64,000 bases of DNA, taken from an uncultured Marinilabiliaceae bacterium (lineage in GTDB: Bacteria > Bacteroidota > Bacteroidia > Bacteroidales > Marinilabiliaceae). The DNA is taken from assembly GCA_937920475.1 (NCBI GenBank), contig CALEUX010000014.1, forward strand, positions 1 to 64,000, in the 5' to 3' direction. The notes under the pieces were generated by a model. The model saw nothing but the letters and a program-made list of their open reading frames with translations. It had not been told where the DNA came from and did no database searches. A program made the position numbers and the translations under genes. Shown one piece after another: positions 1-6,959 of this stretch (within the stretch, counting starts at the first letter, position 1; every line of letters begins with the position of its first letter).

Positions 1-220
1 CATTTCTTGAAAAAGCAACAGAGGTATTAGAAACACCAATATTTTTACAATATAGATGACTTGGAGAAATACTTATTATTGCCAAAAACAACAAAATAAA
101 ACGAGAAATCACCGGATGATAACGTCTTATAAACCAAAAGCAGCATCTCTCAAAATGTAATAGCAAATTTCCATACCACTTTGTCACCTTTCTCCATAAT
201 ATATATTTTAATGCTTTCAT
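1..220 (-). CDS. N-terminal part of an unknown exported or membrane-anchored protein (cut by left edge)
   Basis: Reading the minus strand from an ATG at 220, the frame stays open to base 1, giving 73 codons that begin MKALKYILWRKVTK. A basic, aromatic-rich first 40 residues is followed by a hydrophobic run (FILLFLAIISIS) and a short polar segment ending in Cys, which looks like a late signal peptide or a signal anchor. The rest lies outside the window, so no family can be named. The open frame in AT-rich DNA and the plausible export signal support a real gene. The start could also be an internal codon. No ribosome-binding site helps to decide. Confidence 0.5.
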   Translation of the reverse strand, partial: MKALKYILWRKVTKWYGNLLLHFERCCFWFIRRYHPVISRFILLFLAIISISPSHLYCKNIGVSNTSVAFSRN

Positions 221-706
221 AGTCTTCCGATTTTAACTGCTTATTATAAATTCATTTATATTATATTTCACAGGTGGTTCAGTCTTTTATATTGACACAT
301 AATAGATTTAATATAAATTATCTCATCAATCAGTTCTATGTGTTTGTAATATGCTTACACCTGCCATTTGCTATCTCATTTTTTCAAGCAAGCAGGATTA
401 GAGCTTATGTCATTTAGCGTAATAACTGTCCATCTAAACAAAAAAACAATCTCTTCTATATATTGAACTCTTTTGCTAATACAATTTTAGAGCGATTTTA
501 TTTATTCTTTGTTTTGATAATATTGAGAAATCATTAAGTTTAAACTATTGGCTAGTTTCAATATTAAACTATGGTTAAAACATCACAATAATACGAACCT
601 TGAATGGTAAGGGATTGAAATTTTCAGATTGAAGACTTCGGTAAGTTGTTGAAGACCTTAAAGATTAGGGTTTTTAATTTAAGTCCAGTATCTATAAAAA
701 GGAATG
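221..706. other. AT-rich intergenic stretch, no gene seen
   Basis: I found no convincing open frame on either strand and no tRNA or clear hairpin here. The part next to 220 must carry the promoter of the leftward exported-protein gene. The part next to 706 borders the first copy of a 130-bp direct repeat. Confidence 0.6.
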
Positions 707-836
707 AATGTAATACTTGTCGAGCCTGGCGCTGTATAAAATATAGACAATGTACATACCACAATAAAAAAGAGAGACCATCTTCCCGACAATCTCTCTT
801 GTTTTGGTGACTCAGCTGGGATTCGAACCCAGGACC
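707..836. repeat. 130-bp direct repeat, copy A
   Basis: Matches 1061-1190 at a constant offset of 354 bp with only two differences (GG against AA after GTCGAGCCT). Read on the minus strand it holds the 3' part of a tRNA (T arm, acceptor strand, CCA), a terminator hairpin, and the first 17 or so codons of the GIY-YIG gene. In this copy the GIY-YIG start leads nowhere, so this is a remnant. Confidence 0.95.
764..800 (-). terminator. Second copy of the tRNA terminator
   Basis: The same hairpin as at 1118-1154 (AAGAGAGA pairing with TCTCTCTT, then a T run on the minus strand), carried in repeat copy A. It would end transcription coming from the GIY-YIG gene and the tRNA remnant. Confidence 0.75.
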
Positions 837-871
837 ACTCCCGATAAATCGGGATGCTCTACCAGCTGAGC
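805..871 (-). pseudogene. Truncated tRNA-like remnant downstream of the GIY-YIG gene
   Basis: On the minus strand this holds a D arm (GCTCAGCTGGTAGAGC), a stem-loop TCCCG-ATTTAT-CGGGA where the anticodon arm should be, a normal T arm (CCTGGGTTCGAATCCCAG), the acceptor 3' strand CTGAGTC and ACCA. The 5' acceptor strand is absent and the anticodon loop has six bases, so it should not be a working tRNA. Its T arm and 3' end match tRNA-Lys at 1159-1234. The central palindrome TCCCGATAAATCGGGA belongs to the element family noted elsewhere in the window. The GIY-YIG frame reads through it and stops in its acceptor stem. Confidence 0.8.
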
Positions 872-1111
872 ATGCTTTAATAAAGCTTCTATGAAATTGC
901 GCGACTTCTGATTCTTTAAATACAACTCCCTCCTGACTGCATCTTCCTTCTGCTCGTACTCTTCTTTATACACCAAATTCCAAGGAATGCCCCTGTCCGT
1001 AAATTTTCCTTTACGACGATTATGCTCCTGCAACCGTCGCTCCATATCATTGGTGTAGCCAATGTAATACTTGTCGAGCCTAACGCTGTATAAAATATAG
1101 ACAATGTACAT
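812..1111 (-). CDS. Small GIY-YIG nuclease domain protein ending in tRNA-derived sequence
   Basis: A 99-residue single-domain protein. The N-terminus MYIVYILYS and KYYIGYT form the GIY and YIG halves of the nuclease core, followed by an Arg-containing helix (MERRLQEHN) and the Glu-bearing segment EDAVRREL, as in stand-alone UvrC-like/YhbQ-like members. I start it at the ATG at 1111 rather than 1135, because 1111 gives the usual family start and 1135 lies inside the terminator of tRNA-Lys. The last 20 residues, from HAQLVEHPD on, are translated from the tRNA remnant, and the stop TGA is part of its acceptor stem. The gene sits directly behind tRNA-Lys in the same direction. Small GIY-YIG genes beside tRNAs are common in Bacteroidetes; their role is not established, and a homing-like or repair role are both open. 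Confidence 0.75.
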   Translation of the reverse strand: MYIVYILYSVRLDKYYIGYTNDMERRLQEHNRRKGKFTDRGIPWNLVYKEEYEQKEDAVRRELYLKNQKSRNFIEALLKHAQLVEHPDLSGVVLGSNPS

Positions 1112-1190
1112 ACCACAATAAAAAAGAGAGACCATCTTCCCGACAATCTCTCTTGTTTTGGTGACTCAGCTGGGATTCGAACCCAGGACC
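1061..1190. repeat. 130-bp direct repeat, copy B
   Basis: Partner of 707-836. Here the pieces are in working context: 3' part of intact tRNA-Lys, its terminator, and the true start of the GIY-YIG gene. Confidence 0.95.
1118..1154 (-). terminator. Rho-independent terminator of tRNA-Lys
   Basis: Minus-strand hairpin with an 8-bp stem (AAGAGAGA/TCTCTCTT) and a run of six T, five bases past the encoded CCA of tRNA-Lys. The GIY-YIG ATG at 1111 is just beyond the T run, so the nuclease gene would need read-through or its own promoter. Confidence 0.85.
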
Positions 1191-1234
1191 CCATCCTTAA
1201 AAGGGATGTGCTCTACCAACTGAGCTACTGAGTC
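1159..1234 (-). tRNA. tRNA-Lys (anticodon UUU), CCA encoded
   Basis: A full cloverleaf can be drawn on the minus strand. The acceptor stem is GACTCAG/CTGAGTC, the D arm GCTC..GAGC, the anticodon arm CATCC-CTTTTAA-GGATG with TTT in positions 34-36, and the T arm CTGGG-TTCGAAT-CCCAG. The discriminator is A and CCA is encoded. A promoter-like TATTTTTG lies 26 bases upstream and a strong terminator follows. Its 3' part is duplicated at 805-836. Confidence 0.97.
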
Positions 1235-1259
1235 ATCCTGTTTTGCTATTAAAGCGGTG

Positions 1260-1290
1260 CAAAAATAGGCTCTTATTTTTAAAATCACAA
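1260..1290 (-). promoter_or_regulatory. Bacteroidetes-type promoter for tRNA-Lys
   Basis: On the minus strand the -7 box TATTTTTG fits TAnnTTTG exactly, and TTG lies 20 bp upstream of it. The predicted start is about 15-20 bases before the tRNA. Confidence 0.55.
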
Positions 1291-1383
1291 CAAAACAAAA
1301 CTAAAAAAATGTTTTTTTTATTGATAAATAAAGCTTACAAGTCGTAACCAACAAGCCTTTAGAATTTTGCAGTCAATATTTTT

Positions 1384-1414
1384 TTTGATTTCCTTCAATA
1401 ATATTGTAACTTTA
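1384..1414 (+). promoter_or_regulatory. Promoter of the AmmeMemoRadiSam genes
   Basis: TTTG at 1384-1387, a 19-bp spacer, then TAACTTTA at 1407-1414, one base off TAnnTTTG. The spacing is canonical for the Bacteroidetes primary sigma factor. It would give a leader of about 35 bases before the ATG at 1455. Confidence 0.55.
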
Positions 1415-1454
1415 GAATGATGCCAAACCAAAAAACAAACCGTTTATTATTGCT

Positions 1455-2864
1455 ATGCCTGAAAACACCCGACAACCTGCCGTGGCTGGTAGTTTTTATG
1501 ATGATGACCCACAGAAACTGCAAAAACATCTGGAGACGTTATTCAGCAATGTTTCCGGCTCGTTTTCGAATCAGGTTATCTCAGCCTTGATACTTCCACA
1601 TGCAGGGTTTGTTTTTTCGGGACAAGTAGCAGCTTCGGGTGTGGCACAATTGAACTCAAACAATACCTATAAGACTATATTCCTGATTGGTGCCAGTCAT
1701 AGAATGGGATTCGATGGAGCTTCTGTTTTCAGAGGCACTTCTTTTTTAACCCCTTTAGGACCGGTGCCTGTTGATACAACTACCACCCAAATGCTTATTG
1801 CTGCCTCTCCATTCTTTGGGCATGACCCCCGTAGTCATACTGAGGAGCATTCACTAGAAGTGCAGTTGCCATTCTTGCAATACCATTTTAAAAATCCATT
1901 TCAAATTGTACCTGTTTTAATAGGAACCAGAAACGTTTCCACCTGTAAAGCTATTGCCCAAACACTGGAGCCATGGTTTACCTCCGAAAACTTGTTTATT
2001 ATAAGTACCGATTTTTCGCATTACCCGAATAACCAGGATGCCCGCCATGCTGACCAGGAAACACTTGAGGCCATTTTAAGCAATAATCCCGATAAACTGC
2101 TGGAGGTTATTGCAAAACATGAAAAAGAGAAAATTCCGGGGTTAGTTACTTCTTTGTGCGGATGGACAGCCGTACTCACAATATTGCACATTACCAGCCA
2201 TAGAAAGGATATCAGTTTTCTCCCTGTAATGTACCAAAACTCTTCTGATTCGATTTATGGAGACAGTAACCAGGTGGTTGGTTACCATTCAGTGGTTATT
2301 GCAATCAATAAAAGGGATGATTTTAAACTAACTGAAGATGAAAAGAAGTGGCTGCTTAACCATGCCCGAACGAAAATTAAATCGGCTTTTGAAAGAACTC
2401 CACCAATTACTGATAACGAAATCCCGTCAAAACTTAAAACACAAATTGGCGCTTTTGTTTCTGTTTATGTTGATGATAAGTTAAATGGTTGCATTGGTCA
2501 TATCGGTGAAGATACACCTCTTTGGAAAGTTGTGGAACAATCAGCTTTTTGTGCAGCTTTTGAAGACAGCCGGTTTGAGCCATTAAGAAAAAACGAATTG
2601 AATCAGTTTAAACTGGAAATATCGGTACTCACCCCTCTAAAAAAAGTCAAAAACATCGATGAAATTATTCCCGGCAAACATGGCATCCTAATTCGTAAAG
2701 GGCTCAATCAGGGAACTTTTTTGCCCCAAGTAGCCAGTCGCATGAACTGGAGTCATGAAGAGATGCTTGAAAAATGCTCGCGCGACAAAGCCGGACTTGG
2801 GCGTGATGGATGGAAAGATGCCGAGCTTTTTATTTACGAAGCCATTGTTTTTAAAGAGCCATAA
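1455..2864 (+). CDS. AmmeMemoRadiSam system protein B/A fusion (Memo domain + AMMECR1 domain)
   Basis: 469 residues in two domains. Residues 5-285 are a Memo-like domain (LigB dioxygenase fold): PAVAGSFYDDD at the start, LPHAGFVFSG around His49, GASH with His82, TDFSHY with His189, SLCGW with Cys235 and QVVGYHSV at the end. His49, His82 and Cys235 look equivalent to the metal ligands reported for human MEMO1. Residues 295-467 are an AMMECR1 domain with the signature LNGCIG (343-348) and FEPLRKNEL. In many bacteria these are two genes; here they are fused. The radical SAM partner follows after 9 bp, so the set is complete and probably co-transcribed. The reaction is unknown to me; the metal-site reading is by analogy. 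Confidence 0.9.
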   Translation: MPENTRQPAVAGSFYDDDPQKLQKHLETLFSNVSGSFSNQVISALILPHAGFVFSGQVAASGVAQLNSNNTYKTIFLIGASHRMGFDGASVFRGTSFLTPLGPVPVDTTTTQMLIAASPFFGHDPRSHTEEHSLEVQLPFLQYHFKNPFQIVPVLIGTRNVSTCKAIAQTLEPWFTSENLFIISTDFSHYPNNQDARHADQETLEAILSNNPDKLLEVIAKHEKEKIPGLVTSLCGWTAVLTILHITSHRKDISFLPVMYQNSSDSIYGDSNQVVGYHSVVIAINKRDDFKLTEDEKKWLLNHARTKIKSAFERTPPITDNEIPSKLKTQIGAFVSVYVDDKLNGCIGHIGEDTPLWKVVEQSAFCAAFEDSRFEPLRKNELNQFKLEISVLTPLKKVKNIDEIIPGKHGILIRKGLNQGTFLPQVASRMNWSHEEMLEKCSRDKAGLGRDGWKDAELFIYEAIVFKEP

Positions 2865-2873
2865 TCGAGAAAC

Positions 2874-3881
2874 ATGTCCTATCCTGCAAGATATTGGAAA
2901 CCAGTAAACGAATCGGTCAAATGCCTTCTTTGCCCACATAGTTGCACACTAAAACCTAGCGAATCAGGCATTTGCCATACCCGTCGGAATGAAAATGGAC
3001 AACTTGTAACATTGGCCTACGGAAATCCGGTGGCTATTAACATTGACCCCATTGAAAAAAAACCACTATACCAATTTTTACCGGGAAGTAAAACCTTCTC
3101 CTTTTCTACACGGGGATGCAACCTCAGATGTTTAAATTGTCAGAATTACTATATCTCTCAGGCAGCTCCTTCCTACGAAGAAGCCTATTTGCTAGAGCCT
3201 GCCAGTTTGGTTAAATCTGCTATGGAACAACATTGTGCATCAATTTCCTATACATACACCGATCCGGTAGCCTTTTTTGAATACGCCATCGAAACTGCTC
3301 AAAAAGCAAAAGATGCAGGATTGTTCAATGTAATTGTATCGGCTGGGTACATCATGCCAAAACCTTTGAAAGAATGGTGTTTGTACATGGATGCAGCCAA
3401 TATCGACCTAAAAGTTTTTGATGATACCATTTATCAAAAATTGAATGGTGTTAGGTTGAAACCTGTTCTGAATACACTAAATCAGCTAAAAAAGTCCAAT
3501 ATTTGGATAGAGATTACCAATTTATTGATTCCCGGATGGACCGATAGTTTCAGCACCATTGAAAAAATGTGTATTTGGCTGGTTAGTAATGGCTTTAAGG
3601 ATACGCCGCTTCACTTTAGTCGGTTCTTTCCTACCTACAATTTAAAAGATGTACCACCTACACCTGTTAGTACCATAGAAATGGCTTGCGAACTTGCAAA
3701 AGCTATTGGCATAAACTATGTTTATCCTGGCAACCTGCCCGGCCATGAAGCTGATAACACTTATTGTCCTGTCTGCAAAGAAAAAATAATAGAACGTAAT
3801 GGATTCAATTTTTCATCAATCCACCTAAATAGCAATTGTTGCAAATATTGTGGTTATACCATTGCGGGAATATTTAACTAA
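2874..3881 (+). CDS. AmmeMemoRadiSam system radical SAM enzyme
   Basis: 335 residues related to pyruvate formate-lyase activating enzymes. The [4Fe-4S]/SAM motif is C82-x3-C86-x2-C89 (GCNLRCLNCQNYY). Two further cysteine clusters flank the core: C17-x2-C20-x3-C24 with C34 near the N-terminus, and near the C-terminus two CxxC pairs (YCPVC and CKYC) that resemble a zinc knuckle. The gene follows the Memo-AMMECR1 fusion by 9 bp on the same strand and ends 14 bp from the convergent hipA-like gene. It presumably starts a radical reaction on a substrate shared with its two partners. Family assignment is firm; substrate and product are unknown. Confidence 0.92.
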   Translation: MSYPARYWKPVNESVKCLLCPHSCTLKPSESGICHTRRNENGQLVTLAYGNPVAINIDPIEKKPLYQFLPGSKTFSFSTRGCNLRCLNCQNYYISQAAPSYEEAYLLEPASLVKSAMEQHCASISYTYTDPVAFFEYAIETAQKAKDAGLFNVIVSAGYIMPKPLKEWCLYMDAANIDLKVFDDTIYQKLNGVRLKPVLNTLNQLKKSNIWIEITNLLIPGWTDSFSTIEKMCIWLVSNGFKDTPLHFSRFFPTYNLKDVPPTPVSTIEMACELAKAIGINYVYPGNLPGHEADNTYCPVCKEKIIERNGFNFSSIHLNSNCCKYCGYTIAGIFN

Positions 3882-3895
3882 AATAAAGTTGACCG

Positions 3896-5194
3896 TTATA
3901 ATTTCAAATGGGTATTTTTGATTAGTTCCATTTGCCTTAGCGGAACCTTGACTTGTTGAGCAAACTGCTCCCATTTATGAACCCCCGAAGCAACCTCATC
4001 AATAATATCGTTAAACTTTTTAATATTCATATTTTTAGCAACAGCAATAAAGTCGTTGCGGGCAATTTCACTACGCTTGCCATTAACAGCCATCTGATGC
4101 TGAAAAATCCATCTGTTTTCGGGGTTATAAGCATAAGTCACATCATAAGCAGGAGCCAACTTCCATCTACCCTGTCGGTTCATCAGAAAAGAAATGTTTT
4201 TGGTATGGTCGTCCTGATTGCGGGCAATAACATTAAACACCATTCGCCGAAAAAGCTGCTCTGCATCGGGATATGGTAACCGCAGTAACCGCATCACTTC
4301 AAAAGCATCCTCATAAGCGTACGAAAGAGGCTGGTTATAATCCAAATGAGCAATTCCGCAAAGCGTTTGCATATGATATTTGTCGCCGGTATCTGTTCGG
4401 TCGAACCGCTTAGTCATAAAATGTGCCCGGCCATTTTCTTCCATCAACCTACAATCGGCCATTTCAATACCGCAAGCTTTGGCCATCAGATAATAAGCAT
4501 ATTCAATTCTGCCATATCCTTCGGGGTCGCCCAGTTGCTTATTGGTAACGCCATCGAATTTAATCAGCCAATAGGTAAATCCCATCGAAGCCTCCACCTG
4601 TCCGGAACGCACCTCGCCGGTAGCTTCGTTGTATGCGATTACAGCTTTAGCTCTGGCGCCTCCCGCCGATGTTCCCACTCTGATTATTTCATTAAGACCT
4701 TCAATCTGTTCGTCAACCATTTTTCCTGTTAAACCAGCCTTTTCGTCAAGTACCTGGCGTGCCAACACAACCATCCGCTCAATGTCAAGTTGTGTTGTCG
4801 CATTATTCTTACCCAGTTTCAAGGCCGGGTAATACTCCAATGCCCCCATGCCCCTGTTACCAGTATAGCACAAACGCTCCACAGGGTTAACACTTTGTTT
4901 TGTTCGGCCCTGTTCGGCCAACCAAACGTCCAGCAAAGTATTGCCAAAACGGTCGGGGAGTGAGTCAGCAAGCAAGCCGGGCAAACCCGAGTAAGTTTCT
5001 CTGTTAAGCCCGGGGAATGAAAAAATTCGCCGACCCGAATTAATATCCGTTAAAGGCATAGTTACCGGTGCCACATCGAGCCCGTAACCGGAAAATCCGG
5101 GGTCGAACTCCATGGTTGCCAGTAAGCGCGATTCGTCCCAAACTACAGCCCCCACATCAATTCCCCAAAGCTGAATTTTTGCAACAGTTACCAT
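3896..5194 (-). CDS. HipA-family serine/threonine kinase toxin
   Basis: 432 residues, full length for the family. The N-terminal subdomain contains LPGLLADSLPDRFGN. The nucleotide loop is GTSAGGARAK, whose Ser lies where E. coli HipA carries the autophosphorylated Ser150. The catalytic loop reads NQDDHTKNISFL and the metal-binding segment LAPAYDVT. E. coli HipA phosphorylates glutamyl-tRNA synthetase; the target here cannot be read from sequence. The gene overlaps the hipB-like gene upstream by 7 bases (ATGGTAA), as in classic hipBA operons. Catalytic residues are intact, so the kinase should be active unless bound by the antitoxin. Confidence 0.92.
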   Translation of the reverse strand: MVTVAKIQLWGIDVGAVVWDESRLLATMEFDPGFSGYGLDVAPVTMPLTDINSGRRIFSFPGLNRETYSGLPGLLADSLPDRFGNTLLDVWLAEQGRTKQSVNPVERLCYTGNRGMGALEYYPALKLGKNNATTQLDIERMVVLARQVLDEKAGLTGKMVDEQIEGLNEIIRVGTSAGGARAKAVIAYNEATGEVRSGQVEASMGFTYWLIKFDGVTNKQLGDPEGYGRIEYAYYLMAKACGIEMADCRLMEENGRAHFMTKRFDRTDTGDKYHMQTLCGIAHLDYNQPLSYAYEDAFEVMRLLRLPYPDAEQLFRRMVFNVIARNQDDHTKNISFLMNRQGRWKLAPAYDVTYAYNPENRWIFQHQMAVNGKRSEIARNDFIAVAKNMNIKKFNDIIDEVASGVHKWEQFAQQVKVPLRQMELIKNTHLKL

Positions 5195-5535
5195 GTTGAT
5201 TCGCTGGTTTTATTGTTAGTATTGCCTTTGCGCGATGCCCGCTTACGCTTTTTCCCCTGTAGTTTTGCATACATAATAGGACTTATTTCAGGCTCCTGAA
5301 CCATGTTATTAAGTATATCAAATTTATTAAGCGCCCTTAACACCTGCACAAATGTGAGCAGCGTAGCAGGCCGCCCGTTTTCTAGCTGACTAATAGTAGC
5401 CCGGCTAATGCCTGATATACGGGCAAGTTCACTTTGCGAATAATTGCGCTGCAACCTTACCTCTTGTATCATTTTGCCAATTTCTTCCACAATGGCAACA
5501 TCGGTTAGTTTATACCATTTATTTATGATGCTCAT
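5188..5535 (-). CDS. HipB-like XRE-family antitoxin
   Basis: I take the ATG at 5535 (MSIINKWYK), giving 115 residues; the open frame continues to 5637 but the extra residues are AT-rich noise overlapping a palindrome. The helix-turn-helix covers SQSELARISGISRATISQLENG. A long basic tail (GKKRKRASRKG) ends in SESTW. A terminal Trp is also the last residue of E. coli HipB, where the tail contacts HipA and marks HipB for Lon. Here the Trp codon TGG overlaps the start codon of the toxin. It should neutralise the kinase and repress the operon. Confidence 0.9.
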   Translation of the reverse strand: MSIINKWYKLTDVAIVEEIGKMIQEVRLQRNYSQSELARISGISRATISQLENGRPATLLTFVQVLRALNKFDILNNMVQEPEISPIMYAKLQGKKRKRASRKGNTNNKTSESTW

Positions 5536-5612
5536 GCTAATTATTATTGATATAAAATGTATACAATGATGTTTATACAATTCAAATATAATTATTTTTT
5601 TCGAATATAGAA

Positions 5613-5650
5613 AATATATATAATGATTTGTTTCCAAATCAATATATATT
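5613..5650 (-). promoter_or_regulatory. Candidate operator palindrome upstream of hipB
   Basis: An imperfect 38-bp palindrome: AATATATATAATGATTTG, four bases, then CAAATCAATATATATT. It lies 78-115 bases upstream of the hipB-like ATG in the non-coding gap. HipB-type antitoxins bind palindromes before their operon, so it is a candidate operator, although AT-rich palindromes also arise by chance. Confidence 0.4.
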
Positions 5651-5660
5651 AAATATACTC

Positions 5661-5686
5661 ATAACGATTCGTATAATAATCGTTAT
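5661..5686. promoter_or_regulatory. Perfect 9-bp inverted repeat in the hipB/5862 gap
   Basis: ATAACGATT, 8 bp, AATCGTTAT. It lies between the divergently transcribed hipB-like gene and the gene at 5862. It could be a regulator site for either direction; no regulator can be assigned. Confidence 0.4.
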
Positions 5687-5861
5687 ACATATTTGTCGAT
5701 TAGTAAAAATGGAAGCAAGTCTGTTATAAGTAAGGACTCTGTTATGTGGCAAATAATCCAACCCATAAAAACCAAGATGTAAACAACTATAATATAGTCT
5801 CAAAATAAACCCTAAATTTGTAAAAAAGCAGGATTTATAAACAGTTAGCATAATTTTGTGT

Positions 5862-6959
5862 ATGAGTGCCTTTTTCAAACCCAATAAAAAAGCAAGTTAC
5901 GGATTAGACCCTGCAAAAGTATTTGTTGGCCGGGAAATTACCAGCAATTACAATATCAGTGTTGACGAGTCGGTTCACAATATGTGGAATGGGTTTATAC
6001 CAACATCTTCGTATACTGAAAACAGCGCAGAATTTGCCGGCCGATTAGGATTTCATCAAATGTTTCTGCCATACGGCTTCCTCATGAACCTTACTCTAAG
6101 TCTTGGCGTTGAGAATTACACCCATTCGAGTTTATTACACCTCGAACTAAGAGATGCCCTATATTTAAGACCAGCCTTCCCGGGCGATACATTCACCTGC
6201 TCAATTAAAATAACCGGGATACGGGAATCGGCCAACACCCAAAACTCAATAGTGGAAGCAACCCATTTATTATCCAATCAAAAAGGCGAACCCGTATTTT
6301 ACCTAACAAGGGTAACACTTTTCCCCCTTTTCGAAGTCAGGAGTACAATACCGGGTGAACTGGCTAAACCCATGCACAACCATCACTTTAAAGAGAAAAT
6401 ATTAGCACGTGTAAGGGGCATATCGCTCGACAATACATTTACCGAATTTGCCCCCTGCGACCTCCTCCTGCATCCTTATGTTCGCCCTATTGGAAAAAGT
6501 GAAAACCTGTTTTGGGCCACATATCTTAAAAACAGCCATCCCATTCATCACAACTACCAGCGTTACAAACCCGGCGAAATAGTTATATCGGGCGGAATAG
6601 TGGTTGCCATGGTATTGGGAATTGCCGGACGCGAATTCAGGCAAATACTATTACCCGAGGTGCATAAAGCATTTCACATAACACCCGTAAAAGCCGAAGA
6701 TCGCATTGGCGCCTTTAGTTTTGTAAAAGCCGTAACCCATATAATGCCCGGTTTCGAAGAAATTTCAATCATAACATACGGCCTTCGAAACGTGGATACC
6801 GAAAGAGAGCTTTCGGAACAGGCATTTCCTGAGGCACTGTTTCAGGAAATATCAAGACCATCGCAGGTTACGGCCATTCTGGAACAACATTGCCCCGAAC
6901 TTGTTAATAAATTATGTTGTTATGTTGAATGGAGTGTACTAAGAAAAAATGAAAATTGA
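5862..6959 (+). CDS. Double-hotdog MaoC-like acyl dehydratase family protein, divergent
   Basis: 365 residues, the length of two tandem MaoC-like hotdog domains. I start at the ATG at 5862 (MSAFFKPNKK). Domain 1 has the family-like run LELRDALYLRPAFPGDTF; domain 2 (from about residue 185) has NSHPIHHNYQRYKPGEIVISGG. In (R)-enoyl-CoA hydratases the active site is Asp-x4-His in the motif DFNPxH; here that position reads NSHPIH, so Asp is replaced by Asn while His stays, and domain 1 lacks the motif. Activity may be altered or lost. The last bases overlap the start of the TamA-like gene, suggesting coupling with outer-membrane assembly genes. Fold assignment is from pattern memory and moderately sure. 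Confidence 0.65.
   Translation: MSAFFKPNKKASYGLDPAKVFVGREITSNYNISVDESVHNMWNGFIPTSSYTENSAEFAGRLGFHQMFLPYGFLMNLTLSLGVENYTHSSLLHLELRDALYLRPAFPGDTFTCSIKITGIRESANTQNSIVEATHLLSNQKGEPVFYLTRVTLFPLFEVRSTIPGELAKPMHNHHFKEKILARVRGISLDNTFTEFAPCDLLLHPYVRPIGKSENLFWATYLKNSHPIHHNYQRYKPGEIVISGGIVVAMVLGIAGREFRQILLPEVHKAFHITPVKAEDRIGAFSFVKAVTHIMPGFEEISIITYGLRNVDTERELSEQAFPEALFQEISRPSQVTAILEQHCPELVNKLCCYVEWSVLRKNEN

Noticed and set aside
916-1194. 92-residue minus-strand frame overlapping tRNA-Lys and the GIY-YIG gene
   Set aside because: It begins inside the tRNA, crosses the terminator and is out of frame with the clear GIY-YIG protein.
4346-4732. 128-residue plus-strand frame inside the hipA-like gene
   Set aside because: Antisense shadow of a strongly supported coding region.
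5639-5884. 81-residue minus-strand frame upstream of hipB
   Set aside because: AT-rich with no motif, lies over two palindromes and the divergent promoter region, and overlaps the start of the gene at 5862.
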